From NCBI GenBank assembly GCA_965206015.1, contig CBDBIW010000016.1:806001-870000 (forward strand): DNA of 64,000 bases. The letters run 5' to 3'. The position numbers and the translations under genes were made by a program. The DNA is from JAJCYL01 sp965206015 (GTDB taxonomy: Bacteria > Bacteroidota > Bacteroidia > Cytophagales > Cyclobacteriaceae). The notes beneath the pieces are model-generated. The model was not told the DNA's origin and ran no database searches. It saw only the letters and a list, made by a program, of their open reading frames with translations. Position 1 is the stretch's first letter, and each line of letters starts with the position of its first letter. Of the stretch, positions 1 through 9,908 are shown piece by piece.

Positions 1-651
1 GGGTTTGAAAAGAATAAGATCGGTATCGGGATTTGGGATTATTTGAAAATCATCACGCCTATTTCGCTGGCTGCCATAATTGTGTTCACATTGCCTTTTT
101 TACAACCATACCTGGATGGTAGTTCTGTGGGGCAATTAATAAACATTTCAGCCATTTTCGGCGGATTGAGCCTAACCCTGTTTGGAGGCGGCTATGTGAT
201 GGTACCCGTGATGCATGAATTATTTGTTAGCAATTTAGAATGGCTAAGCAGTCAGGAGTTTAGTGATGGAATAGCCTTGGGACAAGTTACGCCCGGACCC
301 ATTCTGATCACAGCCGCATTTATTGGATATAAGATGTCAGGCTTCCTGGGGGCGATTGTAGCCACGGTTTCAATTTTTTTACCACCTGGCTTGCTAATGA
401 TTGCAATGGCTGGGCTGATTGACCTATTTAAGAACTCAGGACCAGTGAAAGCCGTTTTTAGGGGCTTGAGACCGGCAATAATCGGTTTGATAATGGCTGC
501 TGCTGTTGTATTGGCTCAGGGAATGAATCAGAACTGGAAGTCTTACCTGATCATGACCACCGCTTTGATAGCCGTATTGAAATATGAAATGAAATTAGTC
601 TACTTGATCCCGGTATCAGGGATTGCCGGGTTATTGTTATATTCATGCTGA
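1..651 (+). CDS. Chromate transporter, C-terminal part (5' end outside window)
   Basis: The reading frame is open to the first base, so the gene starts upstream; a TTG at 43 is only the first possible start inside the window. The visible 216 codons carry one chromate_transp domain (CHR family), with the FGGGYVMVPVM and GQVTPGPILI signatures and about five or six hydrophobic segments. CHR proteins are inner-membrane transporters, some exporting chromate; the substrate here is unproven. Long family members are two such halves fused, so this is probably the second half. The stop lies 3 nt before the next gene, which suggests co-transcription. Confidence 0.88.
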   Translation, partial: GFEKNKIGIGIWDYLKIITPISLAAIIVFTLPFLQPYLDGSSVGQLINISAIFGGLSLTLFGGGYVMVPVMHELFVSNLEWLSSQEFSDGIALGQVTPGPILITAAFIGYKMSGFLGAIVATVSIFLPPGLLMIAMAGLIDLFKNSGPVKAVFRGLRPAIIGLIMAAAVVLAQGMNQNWKSYLIMTTALIAVLKYEMKLVYLIPVSGIAGLLLYSC

Positions 652-654
652 TCT

Positions 655-1668
655 ATGAGAGGGATACAAATTATAGGAACGCAACGGTCAGGATCCAATC
701 TTTTAAGGCTCATGTTAAATCAGTTGGAAGAAGTTTGCGCACCACATCCACCCCACATACTGGATGTATTTACTCCTCATTTAAATAACTACGGAAATCT
801 ACAGGACGAAAGCTGTTTTAGAGAGTTGACTGAAGATGTATGCCAACTGATTGAAAGCAATCCTGTTCCCTGGAAAGGAATTGAGCTGGATAGGGATCAT
901 ATACGGTCTAAATGCAAATTGAATTCCCTTTTAGAGCTTTTCAGGGTTATATATGAACTGAAAACCGAGTCACAGGAAAAGAGTATCTGGTGCTGTAAAA
1001 GCATGGCTAACTTCAGCTACTTCAACCTTTTGGAGGCATCGGAAATAAAATCATTCTACCTACACCTGGTACGTGACGGACGTGATGTAGCCTCATCCTT
1101 TAAGAAAGCAGTAGTCGGTGAAAAGCATAGTTACCATCTGGCAAAGCAATGGCATAGGGACCAAAGCATGTCTGATAAGATCATAGAAACGGTAGAACCT
1201 TCCCGGGGATTGAGGATTCGCTACGAAGATCTCATCACCTCGCCGATTGATACCATAGAGCGGATTTGCAAATGGTTAAATATCAAGTTTGACGTTTCAG
1301 TTTTGAAATACTATGAATCCGAAGAGTCATTCATTACTGCCGAGGGTGGCGAAATGTGGTCCAACCTCAAAAAACCAATTTTGAGAGAAAATTGTCAGAA
1401 ATATCAAAGTGAGTTAACCTCTGATGAAGTCAGATTATTCGAACACTTGGCTGGCGATACCCTTCGGAATTATCAATATCAGCTAGATACCACTCATCTA
1501 TTGCCAATATCACTTTCTGAGGTTGAAGTTGGTGAATTTGATCTTGAAAATGATCGATTAAAAGCTCTTGCTCAAGCCTGTGCAAACCCCCTGGATGTGC
1601 AAAAAAGGACAGCACAGGAAAAGCTAAAAGAGAAGATTGCTACTCGTAGGCTACAATCTGTAGCCTAG
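655..1668 (+). CDS. Sulfotransferase family protein (PAPS-dependent)
   Basis: A 337-aa cytosolic protein with the two PAPS-binding signatures of sulfotransferases: the N-terminal 5'-phosphosulfate loop GTQRSGSN at residues 8-15 and a 3'-phosphate motif VRDGRDVASS near residue 140. Such enzymes move sulfate from PAPS to a hydroxyl or amine; the acceptor cannot be read from sequence. It starts 3 nt after the chromate transporter stop. A perfect 9-bp inverted repeat covers its last codons. Confidence 0.85.
   Translation: MRGIQIIGTQRSGSNLLRLMLNQLEEVCAPHPPHILDVFTPHLNNYGNLQDESCFRELTEDVCQLIESNPVPWKGIELDRDHIRSKCKLNSLLELFRVIYELKTESQEKSIWCCKSMANFSYFNLLEASEIKSFYLHLVRDGRDVASSFKKAVVGEKHSYHLAKQWHRDQSMSDKIIETVEPSRGLRIRYEDLITSPIDTIERICKWLNIKFDVSVLKYYESEESFITAEGGEMWSNLKKPILRENCQKYQSELTSDEVRLFEHLAGDTLRNYQYQLDTTHLLPISLSEVEVGEFDLENDRLKALAQACANPLDVQKRTAQEKLKEKIATRRLQSVA
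1647..1667 (+). terminator. Hairpin over the sulfotransferase stop codon
   Basis: TAGGCTACA and TGTAGCCTA form a perfect 9-bp stem with a 3-nt loop (ATC) at the 3' end of the sulfotransferase gene. No U-run follows, so it may be an mRNA 3'-end stabiliser or weak terminator rather than a classical intrinsic terminator. Confidence 0.4.
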
Positions 1669-1758
1669 TTGCCATTCTATTCCAAAACTCTCTTTGATTT
1701 CTCATGTCACACGTTTGTTCTTCCATGTTAAGGTGTGGTTAAGGTGATGGTTTTTTTA

Positions 1759-1777
1759 TGTAGAGTAGATGTAGGGG
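1759..1777 (+). promoter_or_regulatory. TGTAG direct repeat in the susC leader
   Basis: TGTAGAG at 1759 and TGTAGGG at 1770 are direct repeats with an 11-bp period, about 85-100 bp before the SusC start. Similar pairs occur twice between the divergent ASST-like and TPR-HTH genes near 13.97 and 14.07 kb. I infer a shared binding site, possibly for the TPR-HTH regulator. The rest of the 1669-1860 gap has no clean TAnnTTTG promoter that I can see. Confidence 0.4.
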
Positions 1778-1860
1778 TGGTCTGATAGCTTTTTGACCAG
1801 CACCTTCTCATCATTGTATTACCAATTTGGGCTTTTGCCAATATAATAAACGAAAAATTT

Positions 1861-4800
1861 ATGATGAGATTTGTACTCGATTTTTTCAAGACGATCATGG
1901 GAATATCCCTGATCTGCCTTTTTCAAGCACAGTCATTTGGGCAAGGCTCAAACACTGTAACGGGACAAGTAACTTCAGCGGAGGGCGAGCCTCTCCCTGG
2001 CGTGAACGTCGTAGAAGTGGGAACATCTAACGGAACGATAACTGATTTTGAAGGGAAATATTCGCTTCAAGTCTCTTCCGGTTCCAAACTTGCACTCAGC
2101 TATATCGGTTTTCTCAGTCAGGAAGTCACTATTGGTCAGAGATCAGTGGTCGATGTCAACATGGAGCTTGATATTCAACAGCTTAGCGAAATTGTGGTTG
2201 TTGGGTATGGTACACAGGGAAAGCGAGAGTTAACCAGTTCGGTAGCCAATGTGAAGGTTGATAACCTCAATAGGTTGCCTGGTAACAATATTGGAGCGAT
2301 GCTTCAGGGTCAAGCTGCGGGATTAAGTGCAGTTGGTGGCCAGGGGGCACCAGGTTCCCCACCCATTTTAAGAGTAAGAGGGTTGAGCACTATCAATGGA
2401 AATGCTCCTTTAGTAGTGGTTGACGGGATACCAAGTGATTTAACCCAGGTTAATCCCACCGATGTTGAATCTATCACAGTGCTAAAAGATGCCGCTGCTT
2501 CCACCATTTATGGTTCTCGGGCTGCTAATGGGGTGATCCTGATTAATACCAGGCGGGGAAGGATCGGAGCACCGAAAGTTTCAATTAACTCTTATGTCGG
2601 TACGTCCAAAGTCATCAAAAAATTGGATCTGGCTAATCGAGACGAGGCAAATCAAATAGTACGAGCTGGTTTTGAAGCTGACAATGCAGATCCTGCTGAT
2701 ATTCCCGCTTATATTTCCCAGTCCGGTTTGCCTGATACTGATTGGCAAGATGAATACTTTGGCACTGCTTTCGAGCAGAAATATGATGTTAATGTAGCAG
2801 GTGGAACAGAAGCTGTATTGTACAATTTTTCAGCAGGGTACTTCAATCAGGAAGGGATTGGGGTTGATACGGAATCAGAGCAATATAACTTCAGGATGAA
2901 CAATGATTTTAGTGTAAGTGATAAGGTCACCATTAGTCAATCTTTATCTTATGCCCGCATCAATCGGGATTTAATGTTCAATTTAAATGAGGATGATTTT
3001 CGTGACAGAAATTCAGGAATATCACCCATTTTGGACCTGCTGATTTCAAGGCCACACAAACTTGCCATAGATCCGAACACTCCGACTGGTTTTGGTGCAC
3101 CGTCTGATCCGCAAATTGGCTCAGGGAACGTCGTAGGTCAGCAAGTACTTGAGACCAATCGAGAGGAGAACGATAGAATTCAAGGAAATCTTAAACTAGA
3201 GTATAAGATCACAGATGACTTGAAAATCTGGACTCAACTAGGAGCTAACATCTTCAATGACCGGCTTCTTTCTCATACCCCTACATATGATTTCGGACCA
3301 CAACTGAGAGTTACCATGCCGTCATTATCCGAAGGAATTGAACGCACCAGTGAGATTGTATGGAATAATGTAATCGACTACACCAAATCGTTCGGTAACC
3401 ATAATGTAAACGTATTAGTCGGTGGTTCTGCCGAGAAGAGGACCATTCAATCTGTAGGTGGAAGTAATAATGACCTGGGCTCAGATAGGTTAAGAGCACT
3501 CAGTGCCGGAATAGGCGATGCAAACTCCTTTGGAGGTAATGTAGAGAGGACCATCCGTTCTTTCTTTACTAGGGTCGGTTATAACTATGCCGATCGGTAT
3601 TTGGTCCAATTATCACTGAGAGCTGACGGTTCATCAAGGTTTTCATCGGGTAATCGCACAGCCACGTTTGGCTCTTTCTCCCTGGGATGGCGTTTGAGCG
3701 AGGAGTCTTTCTTTAATGTACCCTTCATCTCTGACCTGAAACCACGTTTTAGTTATGGTACTTTGGGAAATCAGGATATTGGTGATTTTGCTTTTTTACC
3801 TACTGTTACCAGTAATACTTCAAGATTAAACTATCCAAGTGGTGAAGATGTATTAGTGGGATCGACCAGTACATCCCTTCCCTCTAACATTAAGTGGGAA
3901 ACCACTAAAACAACCAATTACGGTGTTGATGTAGGTCTTTTCGATGACCAGATTGGCTTAACCTTCGAGTATTTTAATATCGATACCGAGGACATTCTTA
4001 CGGATGCCAATATTCCTGCGACCTCGGGTTTTACTAGCGGAGTTACTGAGAATGCCGGTACACTGAATAATAAAGGTTGGGAATTGGCCATAGCTTACCG
4101 CAAAAAGACAGGAGATTTTCAGTATGATATAACTGCCAACTTCACCCACACCAAAAACAAAGTGAAGAGGTTAGGAGATTCATTTATCAGGGGAAATGTC
4201 ATTTTTGTTAATCACCCCACTACCATTACTCAGGAGGGTGGCCAGATTGCAGATTTCTTCCTTTTCAAAACAGACGGGATTTTCCAGTCACAAGCTGAAG
4301 TGGATGCACACGCTATCCAGCCGGATGCGGCACCAGGTGATCTGAGGTTTGTGGATGTCAATGATGATAATCAACTAAACGATGACGACCGGACGCTTTT
4401 TGGTAGCAATCTCCCTGATGTTGAATATGGTTTAACTTTCAATGCGCAGTATAGAAACTTTGATTTCAATATTTTCTTTCAGGGTAATCAGGGTAGCAAA
4501 ATGTACAATGGTACCCGTTGGATCCTTTATAGAGATAGGGCATCAGCGGAGTTAACTGATGCCTGGACCACCAGTAACACCGATACAGATGTATTCAGAT
4601 TAATCAATAGTGACCCTAACCAGAACCTGAGGCCTTCGGATTACTTTCTTGAGAATGCTTCTTATTTCCGGCTGAAAAATATTCAGTTAGGTTATACGAT
4701 TCCTGACCTTGGAGCAAACACCATTTTGTCTAATGCCCGTGTTTACCTGGGAGGTGAAAACCTTGCTACGATCACCGGATATGATGGATATGACCCTTCA

Positions 4801-4893
4801 TTAACCAATTATGAATTCTTTGGCAGAGGAGTTGACAGAGGATTCTTCCCTTCAGCAAAAAGATTCGTTTTCGGGGTACAACTAGGCTTTTAA
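1861..4893 (+). CDS. SusC/RagA family TonB-linked outer membrane protein
   Basis: A 1010-aa TonB-dependent transporter. In order: a signal peptide (about residues 1-28, ending QSFGQ), a carboxypeptidase-regulatory-like beta-sandwich (about 33-110), the plug domain starting near VVVGYGTQGKRELTSS (about 112), and a long beta-barrel ending in a C-terminal Phe. SusC proteins form the outer-membrane channel of a nutrient uptake complex closed by a SusD lipoprotein, which is encoded 22 nt downstream. Start: two consecutive ATGs at 1861 and 1864; either gives a good signal peptide. The neighbouring GH31 suggests an oligosaccharide substrate. Confidence 0.96.
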   Translation: MMRFVLDFFKTIMGISLICLFQAQSFGQGSNTVTGQVTSAEGEPLPGVNVVEVGTSNGTITDFEGKYSLQVSSGSKLALSYIGFLSQEVTIGQRSVVDVNMELDIQQLSEIVVVGYGTQGKRELTSSVANVKVDNLNRLPGNNIGAMLQGQAAGLSAVGGQGAPGSPPILRVRGLSTINGNAPLVVVDGIPSDLTQVNPTDVESITVLKDAAASTIYGSRAANGVILINTRRGRIGAPKVSINSYVGTSKVIKKLDLANRDEANQIVRAGFEADNADPADIPAYISQSGLPDTDWQDEYFGTAFEQKYDVNVAGGTEAVLYNFSAGYFNQEGIGVDTESEQYNFRMNNDFSVSDKVTISQSLSYARINRDLMFNLNEDDFRDRNSGISPILDLLISRPHKLAIDPNTPTGFGAPSDPQIGSGNVVGQQVLETNREENDRIQGNLKLEYKITDDLKIWTQLGANIFNDRLLSHTPTYDFGPQLRVTMPSLSEGIERTSEIVWNNVIDYTKSFGNHNVNVLVGGSAEKRTIQSVGGSNNDLGSDRLRALSAGIGDANSFGGNVERTIRSFFTRVGYNYADRYLVQLSLRADGSSRFSSGNRTATFGSFSLGWRLSEESFFNVPFISDLKPRFSYGTLGNQDIGDFAFLPTVTSNTSRLNYPSGEDVLVGSTSTSLPSNIKWETTKTTNYGVDVGLFDDQIGLTFEYFNIDTEDILTDANIPATSGFTSGVTENAGTLNNKGWELAIAYRKKTGDFQYDITANFTHTKNKVKRLGDSFIRGNVIFVNHPTTITQEGGQIADFFLFKTDGIFQSQAEVDAHAIQPDAAPGDLRFVDVNDDNQLNDDDRTLFGSNLPDVEYGLTFNAQYRNFDFNIFFQGNQGSKMYNGTRWILYRDRASAELTDAWTTSNTDTDVFRLINSDPNQNLRPSDYFLENASYFRLKNIQLGYTIPDLGANTILSNARVYLGGENLATITGYDGYDPSLTNYEFFGRGVDRGFFPSAKRFVFGVQLGF

Positions 4894-4915
4894 TGATCAA
4901 TAAATATTTAGAATC

Positions 4916-6427
4916 ATGAAAAAAAATAATCTCATACTAGCAATAACAGCGGTTCTTCTCATCTTCACCGGATGTAGTGATTTCCTGGAGCCCGATAATA
5001 GAGAGGAATTGACCTCAGAGTCGTTCTGGTTGAATGCAGATCATGCCAGACAAGGCATTATAGCAGCCTATGCACCATTGCAGGCATTCGACGGATCAAA
5101 ATGGACATTTTTTGAGGAAATGTATATTAGTCTGGCCTGGAAGTCAGACGATGTTTTACCAGCCAATACGGGCTATGGTAAAGGCATCAGGTCCTTTACC
5201 AATGGCACGGACGATGTCACTTTCACCAGCTTCTGGAGGTCGCATTACACAGGTATCTTTCATGCCAACCAGGTGCTGACTTTTGTTCCCACTATTGAAA
5301 ATATTGACGATGAAGTACGGGATGGCATTTTAGGAGAGGCGTATTTCTTAAGGGCGTATTATCACTTTGCTTTACTGAATGCGTTCGGTAATATTCCGTT
5401 GATTACCGAAATTCCGGAAACGGAGGAGGATTTCAAACCCTCACAGGCAACCGCTGACGCTGTTTGGACTCAAATCGAAAGTGATTTGACTGAAGCGAAG
5501 AGGTTGTTGAATGATACCAATGATCCAGGCAGGGCAATAAATACTACTGCCACTGCCTACCTGGGTAAGGTCCATTTGTTCCAGCAAGATTTCACAGATG
5601 CCATCACGGAATTCGAGGAGGTCATAGCGAACGGGAACTACGATTTGGCACCGGATTTCGAGGACAACTTTAATGGATTAGATGAAAATAACGAAGAAGC
5701 GATTTTTGAGATCCAGTGGAGTCAGGATCAATCCAACGGCAATGATGAGCGTCATCCTTTCGATTTTGAAGTTACCCCGGAAGCACTGGGTGGATGGGAG
5801 TTATACTACCCTTCCGATTGGTTGGTAACCGAGATGCTAACCGATGTAAAAACAGATGGTTCGCCAAGCGACAGGGTATTTGGTTCGATTTATTTTGATC
5901 ATCCTTTGTCAGAAATGAAAGAAACCCTGAATGGGGACATGGTGCCCTATGATAGTGTAAGGGATGACCTGTTGAATCCTACTTACTTCAAAAAGTATGC
6001 GAACGATACTGACAAGATTAATTATACCGGCAATAACGTATCGCTCATGAGGTATGCTGATTTGTTGTTGATGCATGCAGAAGCACTAAATGAAGAGAAT
6101 AGAACCACAGAGGCACTGGCTTTCGTGAATGAAGTGAGAGATAGGGCCAATGCAGTTCCCCTGGGAACAATGACTCAGGCGCAATTGAGACAGCAAATTC
6201 GTCATCATGAAAGGCCGACGGAGTTATCAATGGAATACACCATCAGGTGGTTTGACTTATATCGGTGGTCTCAAAGTACATCCGCACCAGAACCGGTCAG
6301 TGGCACACTTAGGGCTCACGGGAAGGAATTTGCGGAGAACTTCGTGGACGGAACACATGAGATATTTCCTATTCCATTCTTTGACATAAGCAGAAACGAA
6401 AACCTGGAACAGAACTCCGGGTACTAA
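4916..6427 (+). CDS. RagB/SusD family nutrient-binding outer membrane lipoprotein
   Basis: A 503-aa lipoprotein with lipobox IFTGC (Cys20) and the SusD organisation: N-terminal FLEPDNREELTSESFW, TPR-like helices, and a C-terminal end of the NLEQNSGY type typical of the family. It is the surface lid of the SusC transporter and captures the ligand before import. It lies 22 nt after susC in the same operon, and a strong intrinsic terminator follows its stop. Confidence 0.95.
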   Translation: MKKNNLILAITAVLLIFTGCSDFLEPDNREELTSESFWLNADHARQGIIAAYAPLQAFDGSKWTFFEEMYISLAWKSDDVLPANTGYGKGIRSFTNGTDDVTFTSFWRSHYTGIFHANQVLTFVPTIENIDDEVRDGILGEAYFLRAYYHFALLNAFGNIPLITEIPETEEDFKPSQATADAVWTQIESDLTEAKRLLNDTNDPGRAINTTATAYLGKVHLFQQDFTDAITEFEEVIANGNYDLAPDFEDNFNGLDENNEEAIFEIQWSQDQSNGNDERHPFDFEVTPEALGGWELYYPSDWLVTEMLTDVKTDGSPSDRVFGSIYFDHPLSEMKETLNGDMVPYDSVRDDLLNPTYFKKYANDTDKINYTGNNVSLMRYADLLLMHAEALNEENRTTEALAFVNEVRDRANAVPLGTMTQAQLRQQIRHHERPTELSMEYTIRWFDLYRWSQSTSAPEPVSGTLRAHGKEFAENFVDGTHEIFPIPFFDISRNENLEQNSGY

Positions 6428-6456
6428 GATTTTTTTGTAAAAAACTATGGAACTTA

Positions 6457-6488
6457 AACGCCCGGATATAATTATCCGGGCGTTTTTC
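6457..6488 (+). terminator. Intrinsic terminator after susD
   Basis: A 12-bp perfect stem (AACGCCCGGATA / TATCCGGGCGTT) with a TAAT loop, followed by a T-rich run. It ends 12 nt before the next start codon, so the UnbV gene needs its own promoter or read-through; it may set the SusCD-to-enzyme expression ratio. Confidence 0.85.
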
Positions 6489-6500
6489 CTGTAATTATAG

Positions 6501-9500
6501 ATGCGGAGCTTATTACCTCTCACACTTTTTTTATTTACTGCTTGCCAGGAGAAAACAGCACAACCCAATGTTGACCAAAATCAGCAGGAGCCGCCTCTTT
6601 TTACTGTTTTATCTAGCGGACACACCGGGATAAAATTCAAAAATACCCTCCCCGAAAATGAAAGGATGAACAGTATTTTTTATGAATACTATTATAACGG
6701 TGGCGGGGTTTCAGTAGGCGATCTTGACGGAGACGGCCTCCCCGAGGTATTCTTCACGGGCAATGTCACACCGAATAAACTCTATAAGAACCTGGGTAAT
6801 CTGAAATTCAGGGATATTTCTAAAGAAGCAGGGTTATGGGATTCCCCCAGCTGGACTACGGGAACCACTATGGTTGATATTAATAGGGATGGCATTCTTG
6901 ACATCTACATTTGTAGGTCTGGCAAACTGGAAGCTGAACAAAGGGCCAACCTTTTTTTTGTTTCCACCGGACTGAATGAAGGCGTCCCTCAGTATGAGGA
7001 AAGAAGCAAAGAATTGGGATTGGCTGACCCCGGATACTCCACGCAGGCACTCTTTTTTGATTTTGACCAGGACAATGACCTGGATATGTACCTGCTCAAC
7101 CACAACGTGGATGCTAAGCCGTTTTACAAAGTTGATGAGATAAGGAAAAAAAGAGATCGCCATGTAGGAGACAAGTTATTCAGGAATGACACTCCAGTGT
7201 CTTCCTCACTGACCAGGAAAGAGAGGGTGTCATTTACGGACGTCTCTTCCCAGGCGGGTATTATCGGTCATGAGTTGGGCTATGGGTTGGGAGTATCAGC
7301 CGGTGATCTCAATAATGACGGTTGGCCTGACCTTTACGTCTCAAATGATTATTCCGAACATGACTATTTGTACATCAACAATGGAGATGGAACTTTCACG
7401 GAAAGTTTGAAAAGCAGGGTGGGACATACCTCCAATTATTCCATGGGCACCGACATTGCTGATTTCAACAATGATGGCTGGGCCGACATTGTGACCCTCG
7501 ATATGGTGGCCGAAGACAACTACGGTATGAAGACCAGCATGAGCGGTATGAATCCGGAGCAGTTTTACAATGCCGTGGAAAATGGGTTTCACTACCAATA
7601 CATGTTCAATACCCTCCAGTTAAATAACGGAGATGATCATTTTAGTGATGTTGCTCAGTTGGCAGGTGTGACCAATACAGATTGGAGCTGGGCACCGCTA
7701 TTAGCTGATTTTGACAATGATGGTTTAAAGGACCTGTTTGTATCAAATGGCCTAAAGCGTGATTTCAGGAATAATGATTATCGAAACTATAAAATAAAGC
7801 GGCTGGAAGCTGCCGAGAAGAGTGACGAAAAAGATAAAGCTTCTTTAATTAAAGAACTGGTTGCTTTAACGCCTAAGAGAAAAAAAGCCAACTACATATT
7901 GCGCAATGAAGGTGACCTTACTTTTTCCAGGAAAGTGAGCCAATGGGGCTTTGAGCAGGAGACATTTTCAAATGGCGCCGCTTACGCGGATCTGGATAAT
8001 GATGGTGACCTTGACCTTGTTGTCAACAATGTCGATGAAACTCCTACTATTTACCGGAATGATTTATCCGGAGATGGCGCACATTTCCTAGGGATCAATT
8101 TCAAGGGACCACTGAACAACCCGCAAGGTGTAGGAGCAAAGGTGATCGTTAAGGCAGGCACCAGCAGACAGGTTCAGGAACACTACCTCACCAGGGGATA
8201 TCAGTCATCGGTTGGCGGAGGCTTGCATTTTGGTTTGGGAGATGAAAAGGAAGTTGATGAGTTAGTAATAATTTGGCCAGATGCCCGATTCGAAATATTA
8301 CAAGATGTAGAAGCAAACCAAAGACTTTTGGTTGATTATGAGCAGGCCTCGGGTAAGTTCGATTTTTCGACTTTTAGGAATAGGGTAACGCAACGTATAT
8401 TCTCTGATCATACCATCGAATCGAAAGTTGATTTCAGGCATAAGGAAAATGACTTTAATGATTTTGAGAGAGAGAGTCTATTGCCCCATAAAATGTCACA
8501 ATTCGGCCCTGCCCTGGCGGTTGGGGACATTAACGGGGATGGGCTGGATGATTTCTATATCGGTGGTGCTCACAGTTTTTCCGGTGAGTTATTCATTCAA
8601 AACGGAGACCAGACTTTTTCCAAATCAAATAGCAAGGTTTGGAAGAACGATAAACAGTTTGAAGATATAGATGCCCGATTTCTGGACCTGGAAAATGACG
8701 GGGACATGGACCTGTATATTGTCAGCGGTGGGAATGAATTTTCAGTAGACGATCCTATCTACCAAGACAGGGTTTATGTGAACGATGGCGAGGGTAATTT
8801 TAAACAATCAGCTCTACCGGCGATCAGGAATAGTGGCTCCGTGGTTAGGCCTTTCGATTACGACAATGATGGCGATGTGGATCTTTTCGTTGGAGGAAGG
8901 CTGATCCCTGGTAAATATCCTTTTCCTGCGGACTCCTATTTACTTAATAATAATGAGGGAGTCTTTTCCAATGTTACGCGGGACATCGCACCAGACCTGA
9001 TCGCTTTAGGAATGGTAACCGATGCCGTTTGGGCTGATTATGACAATGACAATGATTCTGACTTAATTATAGGAGGTGAATGGATGCCTTTGACCATCCT
9101 GGAAAATTCAGGCACTCATTTTGAGAAAATGACCCCGGCTGGATTGGAAAATTCCACTGGATGGTGGTTTAGCCTGGCGGCAAATGATTTTGATAACGAT
9201 GGGGACATTGATTTTGTAGCAGGCAATCTCGGACTCAATTACAAGTACCGGGCTTCCATAAAAGAACCATTTGAGATCTATGCACATGATTTTGACCAGA
9301 ATGGCTCATTGGATATCGTTTTAGGTTATTATAATCAGGGCGACCTTTTCCCTGTAAGAGGCAGAGAATGTTCTTCAACCCAAATGCCTTTCATTAAAGA
9401 AAAATTTCCCACCTACAACGACTTTGCCCTGGCTGATTTGGACAAAGTGTATGGGAGTAAAAATTTGGAAGAAGCACTTCATTATGAGGCCAAAACATTT

Positions 9501-9893
9501 GCTTCGTCGATCATAATCAATGATGGCAATGGAAACTTCAAGGTAGAGCCACTGCCTCAATTGGCTCAAATTTCTTCAGTCAATGCCATTCTTATAGAAG
9601 ACTTTAACGAAGATCACCGATCAGACCTGCTCATTGCTGGCAATCTGTATACCCCGGAGGTGGAAACCACTCGCAATGATGCCTCTTATGGTCTGCTGCT
9701 GACAGGACGTGATGAAGGTGATTTCGGCGTTTTGAATTACGATGATACGGGTCTTGCTATTTATGGTGATGTTAAAAAAATGAAAACTATAGGACTGGGG
9801 ACAAGTGGTCTTGGGCTGATAGCAGCGAAAAACAATGACTCCATTCAGATATTAAAAGTGAATAGACCCAAACAGGCCCTTGCCCTGAATTAA
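6501..9893 (+). CDS. VCBS/FG-GAP repeat lipoprotein with ASPIC/UnbV domain
   Basis: A 1130-aa secreted lipoprotein (lipobox LFTAC, Cys15). It has many FG-GAP/VCBS calcium-binding repeats of the type GDLDGDGLPE, DFNNDGWADI and DLDNDGDLDL, predicted to fold as beta-propellers. An ASPIC/UnbV module lies at about residues 540-610 (YQSSVGGGLHFGLG). Such proteins are common next to SusCD pairs in marine Bacteroidota, but their function is not established; a surface adhesin or glycan-binding role is an inference. Start: ATG at 6501, just after the susD terminator. The next gene begins 15 nt downstream. Confidence 0.9.
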   Translation: MRSLLPLTLFLFTACQEKTAQPNVDQNQQEPPLFTVLSSGHTGIKFKNTLPENERMNSIFYEYYYNGGGVSVGDLDGDGLPEVFFTGNVTPNKLYKNLGNLKFRDISKEAGLWDSPSWTTGTTMVDINRDGILDIYICRSGKLEAEQRANLFFVSTGLNEGVPQYEERSKELGLADPGYSTQALFFDFDQDNDLDMYLLNHNVDAKPFYKVDEIRKKRDRHVGDKLFRNDTPVSSSLTRKERVSFTDVSSQAGIIGHELGYGLGVSAGDLNNDGWPDLYVSNDYSEHDYLYINNGDGTFTESLKSRVGHTSNYSMGTDIADFNNDGWADIVTLDMVAEDNYGMKTSMSGMNPEQFYNAVENGFHYQYMFNTLQLNNGDDHFSDVAQLAGVTNTDWSWAPLLADFDNDGLKDLFVSNGLKRDFRNNDYRNYKIKRLEAAEKSDEKDKASLIKELVALTPKRKKANYILRNEGDLTFSRKVSQWGFEQETFSNGAAYADLDNDGDLDLVVNNVDETPTIYRNDLSGDGAHFLGINFKGPLNNPQGVGAKVIVKAGTSRQVQEHYLTRGYQSSVGGGLHFGLGDEKEVDELVIIWPDARFEILQDVEANQRLLVDYEQASGKFDFSTFRNRVTQRIFSDHTIESKVDFRHKENDFNDFERESLLPHKMSQFGPALAVGDINGDGLDDFYIGGAHSFSGELFIQNGDQTFSKSNSKVWKNDKQFEDIDARFLDLENDGDMDLYIVSGGNEFSVDDPIYQDRVYVNDGEGNFKQSALPAIRNSGSVVRPFDYDNDGDVDLFVGGRLIPGKYPFPADSYLLNNNEGVFSNVTRDIAPDLIALGMVTDAVWADYDNDNDSDLIIGGEWMPLTILENSGTHFEKMTPAGLENSTGWWFSLAANDFDNDGDIDFVAGNLGLNYKYRASIKEPFEIYAHDFDQNGSLDIVLGYYNQGDLFPVRGRECSSTQMPFIKEKFPTYNDFALADLDKVYGSKNLEEALHYEAKTFASSIIINDGNGNFKVEPLPQLAQISSVNAILIEDFNEDHRSDLLIAGNLYTPEVETTRNDASYGLLLTGRDEGDFGVLNYDDTGLAIYGDVKKMKTIGLGTSGLGLIAAKNNDSIQILKVNRPKQALALN

Positions 9894-9908
9894 CAGAAGA
9901 AACTCTTT

